Source: Trichosphaerium sp. ATCC 40318 (taxonomy: Eukaryota; Discosea; Flabellinia; Trichosidae). Taken from it: a DNA stretch of 64,000 nucleotides. The notes under the pieces were generated by a model. The model did no database searches and was not told where the DNA came from. It saw only the letters and a list, made by a program, of their open reading frames with translations. A program made the translations under genes and the position numbers. The stretch is from the NCBI GenBank assembly GCA_038496445.1, contig JALMLS010000438.1:165580-229579 (forward strand). The letters run 5' to 3'. Position 1 is the first letter of the stretch; the number at the start of each line of letters is the position of its first letter. Positions 59,034-64,000 of the stretch are shown here, one piece after another.

Positions 59034-60332
59034 GACTTTCCAATGTCGAGAAAACTAGCCAAAATATATACTCTGACACTTTTACGAACCTACAAAATAC
59101 CCATAAACACTATATCTAATTGTGTACCTTAGATTCCGAGCGCTGACGTTCTTTGTATACTCGTGCATTTACTCAAAACTGTCACAATGTTCTGAAAGTG
59201 AACTGGAAAGCTCACTGTGCGTAGTGTAGCTTCGTTTTTTGGTATAATAGCCTCCTTGCAGTATCTAAATTTAACGTGTAGCGTGCCACGAGAGTCCAAA
59301 GGACTTATACCGTACGCAACCAAGCAAAGTAGAAATGGCGTTAACCAGATCTCAGCACAGACAGTAATCTGTGACGTTATTAGCACTGTTGAAGGTATTC
59401 GAATCTTTGCTGCAAGAGCATGAGACGGCTTGTTTTTTGCTCTAAACCGCATCGCGTTCCACAGAAGTTACTAATCGCTTGAAGCAACCGGCTACTTGTT
59501 ATGGTGTGGAATGCGATGTGTTTGAAGCAATTAGTCGAGGTTCTAAGCTGTCAATGGAGAAGTTCTAACAACAAGCTGTACGTAAAACTGGCGTTTGTGC
59601 TTATCATCTCGTGTAGTTAGAGTTAGTAGCGCTCAATTGAATTAAAAGTCGTATTGTTATCGCACAGCGGAGTTTCTTTATGCCAACACGGTTGAATATG
59701 CAGTTTTTCAAGCGTATCTGCTGATTTTCCACCTGTTTCATACAAGGTTGATCAAATTTAATTCTGGATACGTGCCAATTCGCGTCTTAGCTGGTTTTAG
59801 TGGAGTAGGATAAAGGTTGGGTGGAAAGGTCGTCGTTCGACGGTTCTTAGGTTGAAATTATCGAACAGCTACTCTTTCCAGCCTGTTACGCTTGCCAGCT
59901 GTAAAATCGGGCGTTTTAGACAACAAGAACGAAAAACTATTTCCTCGGACTCCGAACTTCCTTTGATGCGTACTGTTACGCTTCAGAAATGTTCTGCTTT
60001 TACACCCTTGTTGTTCGTTTTCGTTGAGTTAAAAATAAAACCTGTGTGAAGTTTACTTTAACTTAACCACAATGGAATAAAACCAGAAAAATGATTTGGA
60101 ATAAATGCCAAAAATGAAACTGCTTGTTGGACAATTTATTTTTGTAAAGAATGACAAACAAGACAAGTAGCGTTTATGCCTACATGATCTACTTAGAAGA
60201 TTTAACCTTCCACGTGACAAACAGCCGTTCAACAATTCACCAGCCTACAATTTACTGTCCATTTATTTTATTGTCCATACATTTTTGTTGATTCTCTTAT
60301 ACCCATGTGCTCACCGTTCTTTATAATCGAAA
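59034..60332. other. Long spacer without supported gene
   Basis: Open frames of 107 and 68 codons lie on opposite strands over the same place (59129-59452) and cannot both be real; neither carries a motif. One CACGTG at about 60210. Confidence 0.35.
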
Positions 60333-61430
60333 TTACCGTACTAATTTATGTAATAAGTTGAGAGATGTCAAGTGTACCAAGCATGAGTTTGTTATCTTAT
60401 TGCAATCCTTAAGAACAAGGTATTCTAGATTTGTCAAGTACTTCAATCCTGAGTTTGTTATCTTGTCACAACTCCAAAGAAATATGCGTTTAAGGTTAAT
60501 CAAGCCCTTGATTACTTCATCAGTTATTTGAACTCTGCATAGAAAAAGATTTTCAAGATTTGTTAACTGCTTCAGTCCATCTATTTTCATGTTATCAATC
60601 TGCTTTATAGTGAGATACTTAAGGTTTACCAAATTGTACAATCCTGAACCGTTGATATTATTACATGATCTTATATCCAAATGAACAAGGTTGGTCAAGT
60701 GCTTTAATCCAAAGTCTGTTATCTTTTTACAAAATTGAATTTGTAAGTGTTTGACATTGGTTAATGATTTCAATCCCGAGTCTGTTATGGAGTATCCATA
60801 ACATAGCTTCAGCGTATGTACATTACCAAGGTGTTTAATCCAAGAGTCACATGGATAGTTAAGAGCAAGTGTATGTACTTTTTTAAGTGCCTTAAAGCCT
60901 TCAGCAGTTAATTTATTACGGCTGGTAATTAAAATTGTGTGAACATCACTAAGTGCCTTAATCCCTTCATCGCTTATATCTTCACAGTTATTAATGAGAA
61001 TCAAGTGTACACCACTGAGTGCTTTTAACGAAACATCTGTTATACTTGTATTTATTAACTTGATTGAATGAATACTGTGTTTTCCAGTTTCCAGCAAAGA
61101 AAGAATACCTTCATCTTCAACGTACACAGAGTGTATAATGATGTCATGAACGCCATAAAGACAAGCCATGTCACTTGCTGATATTTCAAGATTAGACAAA
61201 ATAATACAAGTATTCTTAAGCAGCGGACTGCCTTTTAACACGTGACAATCTGATGGTTCTCTCAATAACATCATATTGAAACCAATATTATGCCGTATGA
61301 TGTCATTAAACATGTGAGATACTGTACAAGCTGATATACGCTCTCTTTTATCTAAATAACGTAGAGTAAACGTTAATATCTCTGGTGGAAGCTGTGAGAT
61401 TAAATTAACTTGTTCATTATCTGTGGTCAC
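60333..61430 (-). CDS. F-box/leucine-rich-repeat protein
   Basis: Open frame of 365 codons to the stop at 60333. F-box: LISQLPPEILTFTLRYLDKR followed by ISACTVSHMFNDIIRHNIGF. Cap: CHVLKGSPLLKNTCIILS. About twelve LRRs: VHLILINNCEDISDEGIKAL, VHTLKLCYGYSITDSGLKSL, LVHLDIRSCNNINGSGLYNL, LEYLVLKDCNKITNSCLVHL. The frame opens at GTG (61430), not ATG, after an upstream in-frame stop, so the start must lie in an unseen short exon. It is the parent-like sequence of the pseudogene at 45.8 kb and the relic at 56.2 kb. A CACGTG lies inside the coding part (about 61240) and another just upstream (61467). Confidence 0.83.
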   Translation of the reverse strand: MTTDNEQVNLISQLPPEILTFTLRYLDKRERISACTVSHMFNDIIRHNIGFNMMLLREPSDCHVLKGSPLLKNTCIILSNLEISASDMACLYGVHDIIIHSVYVEDEGILSLLETGKHSIHSIKLINTSITDVSLKALSGVHLILINNCEDISDEGIKALSDVHTILITSRNKLTAEGFKALKKVHTLALNYPCDSWIKHLGNVHTLKLCYGYSITDSGLKSLTNVKHLQIQFCKKITDFGLKHLTNLVHLDIRSCNNINGSGLYNLVNLKYLTIKQIDNMKIDGLKQLTNLENLFLCRVQITDEVIKGLINLKRIFLWSCDKITNSGLKYLTNLEYLVLKDCNKITNSCLVHLTSLNLLHKLVR

Positions 61431-61604
61431 GCCTTGACATTGTCACTTCCTCTTGAGTTAAAAAATCACGTGACTAGATTGGACCGAATCGGTATCTACG
61501 CTAGGATTGATGACGCTAGCTATTGCCATCAAGGTATTATGACGTAGGTAGACAACAAAAGAGAATACTACGACACTACAGCAATTACTCAAGGCGAAAA
61601 AAAG

Positions 61605-61799
61605 TTAGAGTTTTTTCGTACTAAACGATGCCACATCTAAAGCATTCACAAGATAATCAATACTCCTTTTAAGCAATATACAACCTATGTCAATTTGATG
61701 TATCTCAACCGATAGGCTCACAATATTCGCAATAATTATCAAAAAAGATTGAAATAGCATTCCATTTATTTGCACTAGCGCTGAAGATACATTAGGCAT
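61605..61799 (-). CDS. Possible small membrane peptide
   Basis: A 64-codon frame from an ATG (MPNVSSALVQINGMLFQSFL, then IIIANIVSLSVEIHQIDIG) between two minus-strand genes. One hydrophobic helix is visible. Nothing else supports it. Confidence 0.2.
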   Translation of the reverse strand: MPNVSSALVQINGMLFQSFLIIIANIVSLSVEIHQIDIGCILLKRSIDYLVNALDVASFSTKKL

Positions 61800-61819
61800 G
61801 TATTCTAAGCCTCATGTAC

Positions 61820-62214
61820 TTAGTTTCCTTTGCAAACTGCATGGCAAGAAGTATAATTTGATTCGCACTCTTCTGTGGATAGAGCTTTGTTCTCCATACA
61901 AGCACCTTCTTTATCAAGACAGTAGCGGTTACATTCCTCAGTCAATAAGAAACATTTCGCATTTACGTCTTCGTGTAGTTCCATGGAGCACTCCTTGACG
62001 CAACAGTTGTAAGAAGCTTCACACCATGAAGGAATATGAGTGTACAAGCAAGCTCCCTCCGCTTGAAGGCAGTTATTCTTACAGTCTCCAAGCTAGTTGT
62101 AGTTTAGAGATTACAGCTCGTTTTATCGTATTAGTTTCGTACGCTTTCTTCAGGGTTGATTGCTAGGGTAACTGCTATTGTGATGGCGATAAAAACTAAC
62201 GAGAAGGTGCGCAT
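61820..62214 (-). CDS. Small secreted cysteine-rich protein
   Basis: ATG at 62214 gives the signal peptide MRTFSLVFIAITIAVTLA, then NPEES, a GTACG intron, and a second exon from about 62093. The mature part has about fourteen cysteines: LGDCKNNCLQAEGACLY, WCEASYNCCVKECSMEL, KCFLLTEECNRYCLDKEGAC and ESNYTSCHAVCKGN, stop at 61820. C-x3-C spacing recurs (DCKNNC, CNRYC, SCHAVC), as in helical disulfide-rich secreted peptides. The role (defence, predation or signalling) is open. The gene is compact and the frame holds across the splice. Confidence 0.7.
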
Positions 62215-63919
62215 GTTGTTTGATTTTTAGATTTGTGTTATTTTTTAGTTCGAAAATTCACTGTAAATTCAAGCTTTCGCCTAATCTACGTTGTCAAGTC
62301 ACGTGACTACAAGTTTGCGTCAAATTTTTGCAGTTTGAGGCGTAGGCGCTATTATTGCTATTAAATACTCCGAAGCAAGTAATATCATAAGCTTTGAACT
62401 CCCTGTTACTAAAACTGCTTTACAATATCACGTGATTCGACACAAAAATGGCATTTCGTTCACACAAGATTTGGTAACGTGAAATAGTAAAAATATGCGA
62501 AAGAAATGCGTGAAAGGCAGAAGGAAATCAATATCGAAAACAAACGGCAGGTGGCGCAGTACAAAGCGTGTATTACTGCTACGCCAAGTATTTTCCGCGT
62601 TTGAAGACTTTGGATGGAGTGAAGCCACAGCTTTGTTGCCTCGAAGCAAAGATCTACAAGAAGACGGAATGCGAGTTGTTTCAAAACCACAATCATAAAC
62701 GCTCAATGGCAATGACTTGATATGTCTTTCTTTAGGGAATTAAATTGTCCACAAACGAGCAGTTTTACATCGAAACTTCGGTACAAATGTTAACTTCTCC
62801 TTCAACGTATATCTCTTATGTAGTGAGGAACATAAAGTATATGTACTTGCCAATCCTCCAAGTTTTTGTTTACCTGCTGATCATATGCAGATTGCACCAA
62901 GTCCCGAATATTTCTCTCATGAGCTATGCTTGCAATAGGCTCTCAAATCGCCAATCAGATAGTAAACAGCTTTGGGGTTTCCCTTAACACTGAAGAAATA
63001 GCATATGGCTCGCAATGAGACACTTGGTACCAATGTTGGTACAACAAATATAGTATTGCTTTAGTGCACGTTGTAAGCCTGCTCAGGTCAATAATGGATT
63101 CTGTCGTGGCTACTGTAATGTCAGCAATTGTTCTAGCAAACGATAAAAGGTATCATTTGCAAGACAGCCATTAAGGTATAAACACTGAGCACTTAAAGTA
63201 GAACAAGGTGTCTTGTAACTACATGATTTTTCCCAAATACAACAAATATTGGAGCACTAGAATACGGAAGTACTTGCTGAGTGAGCGCCAGTCAAACAAA
63301 TCAAGAATTTGAAATCTGAGCAAAGTTTCATATAGATATCAACGACAATAACATCTTATCTTGGCTGGGAAACTTGCTTGTAATGGAGGTAAGTTCTTTA
63401 TGTTTGCACTATACGTACATCAACAACATTAGTTGTTATCATGTGTAAACAAAGCGTACAATAAGTGAGGCTAACTGATTTTTTACTTTGTTAAGGATGT
63501 ACATGTTTCATGCCAATGTCAAGTTGATAATACGACATTTATTTTTAGTAGGACTAACACTCGTAAGAATTTCATGTGCAACACCTGCTAACGTCACTTA
63601 CTTTCCATTGCGTTCTGTTGTCAAAAGTAGTTGCCTACAACTTTGAACTCCAGTGGACTTAGTGGGTGTAGGAGCTTGTTTGACGAGTAGACACTAAAAC
63701 GGGAAGTGGTTTCTTCTTTTTTTTTTTTTCAATAAGAGGCAGCGCTAGCGCCTACTTTATTACATATGTATAGGGGTTTAGATGCAAGACTACTTACAGA
63801 AGTAACATGCGTGTACAGAAAGTTACAGGAGGACGTCATGTCATGTGAAAGGAACAATCGTACATATGAAAATAAAACTAAATAAAAATTTCTTTTCTTT
63901 TTTTTGACCAACCTTATAG
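62215..63919. other. Long spacer with no clear gene
   Basis: CACGTG at about 62300 and 62430, upstream of the Cys-rich gene. Overlapping frames at 62428-62712 on both strands are mutual shadows. Short scraps near 63380 and 63500 (VSCQCQVDN) might be exons of the gene that starts to show at the window end, but I cannot join them. Confidence 0.3.
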
Positions 63920-64000
63920 TATGGCGTATGCATTTGCTCTATTGATGGTCAGCAATTTGATTATGGTGATGAGGTTAACGTTTTCATGGACATTTGTTGC
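63920..64000 (+). CDS. Partial exon at window end
   Basis: After a T-rich tract and an AG at 63919 an open stretch reads YGVCICSIDGQQFDYGDEV and continues to the window edge. The Cys spacing and acidic D-x-G-D-E would suit a secreted module. A second frame here is also open, so the call is weak. Confidence 0.25.

Noticed and set aside
58721-59132. Plus-strand frames of 74 and 104 codons over the basic protein gene
   Set aside because: Shadows of the minus-strand frame, which has an ATG, biased basic composition and a consistent length.

Overview
The window is nuclear DNA from a eukaryote, most likely a unicellular amoeboid or fungus-related protist. It is AT-rich. Most genes are split by many short introns (roughly 40-150 nt) with GTAAG or GTACG donors, T-rich tails and CAG/TAG/AAG acceptors. 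The gene content is eukaryotic: a cellular RNA-dependent RNA polymerase (RdRP) of the RNA-silencing type, F-box/LRR proteins, KCTD-type BTB proteins, a Rab-like GTPase, OTUD6-type deubiquitinase, SURF2, a TACO1/YebC mitochondrial factor and a Zn(II)2Cys6 transcription factor. The species cannot be fixed from the sequence. Gene models below were joined by hand from exon pieces, so outer boundaries are firmer than every splice site.

Layout. 0-11.4 kb: the 5' end of an AlkB-like dioxygenase (minus strand), then three plus-strand genes in a row: the RdRP, a long protein joining an alpha/beta hydrolase to a receiver-like domain, and a degenerate Rab-like GTPase. 12.4-15.5 kb: an F-box/LRR gene and a BTB protein with a SPRY-like tail. 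16.2-19.8 kb: a secreted beta-propeller-like protein and an EGF-headed multi-pass receptor-like protein. 20.5-24.1 kb: small proteins, including an OTUD6-like N-terminus without its catalytic domain, and a second BTB gene. 24.3-39.2 kb: three copies of a secreted cysteine-ladder protein around a GH116 glucosidase; two of the copies lie in the arms of a large inverted repeat of about 2.4 kb per arm, with another F-box/LRR gene between the arms. 39.5-48.6 kb: small EF-hand protein, F-box-like/YwqK protein, OTUD6, TACO1, a broken F-box/LRR gene and a SANT-like protein. 50-58.1 kb: Zn2Cys6 factor, type II membrane protein, multi-pass membrane protein, LRR relic, SURF2. 58.5-64 kb: a basic protein, a full F-box/LRR gene, a small secreted Cys-rich protein and a partial exon.

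Themes. (1) Housekeeping genes (SURF2, TACO1, OTUD6) sit among fast-changing families: F-box/LRR genes in several states of decay and the secreted Cys-ladder family. (2) The palindrome CACGTG is far more common than base composition predicts and falls mostly in introns and spacers. (3) Single-base frameshifts occur in four otherwise good reading frames; either several genes are dying or the assembly has residual indels. The most novel-looking items are the hydrolase/receiver-like fusion beside the RdRP, the Cys-ladder solenoid family in the inverted repeat, and the intronic CACGTG excess.
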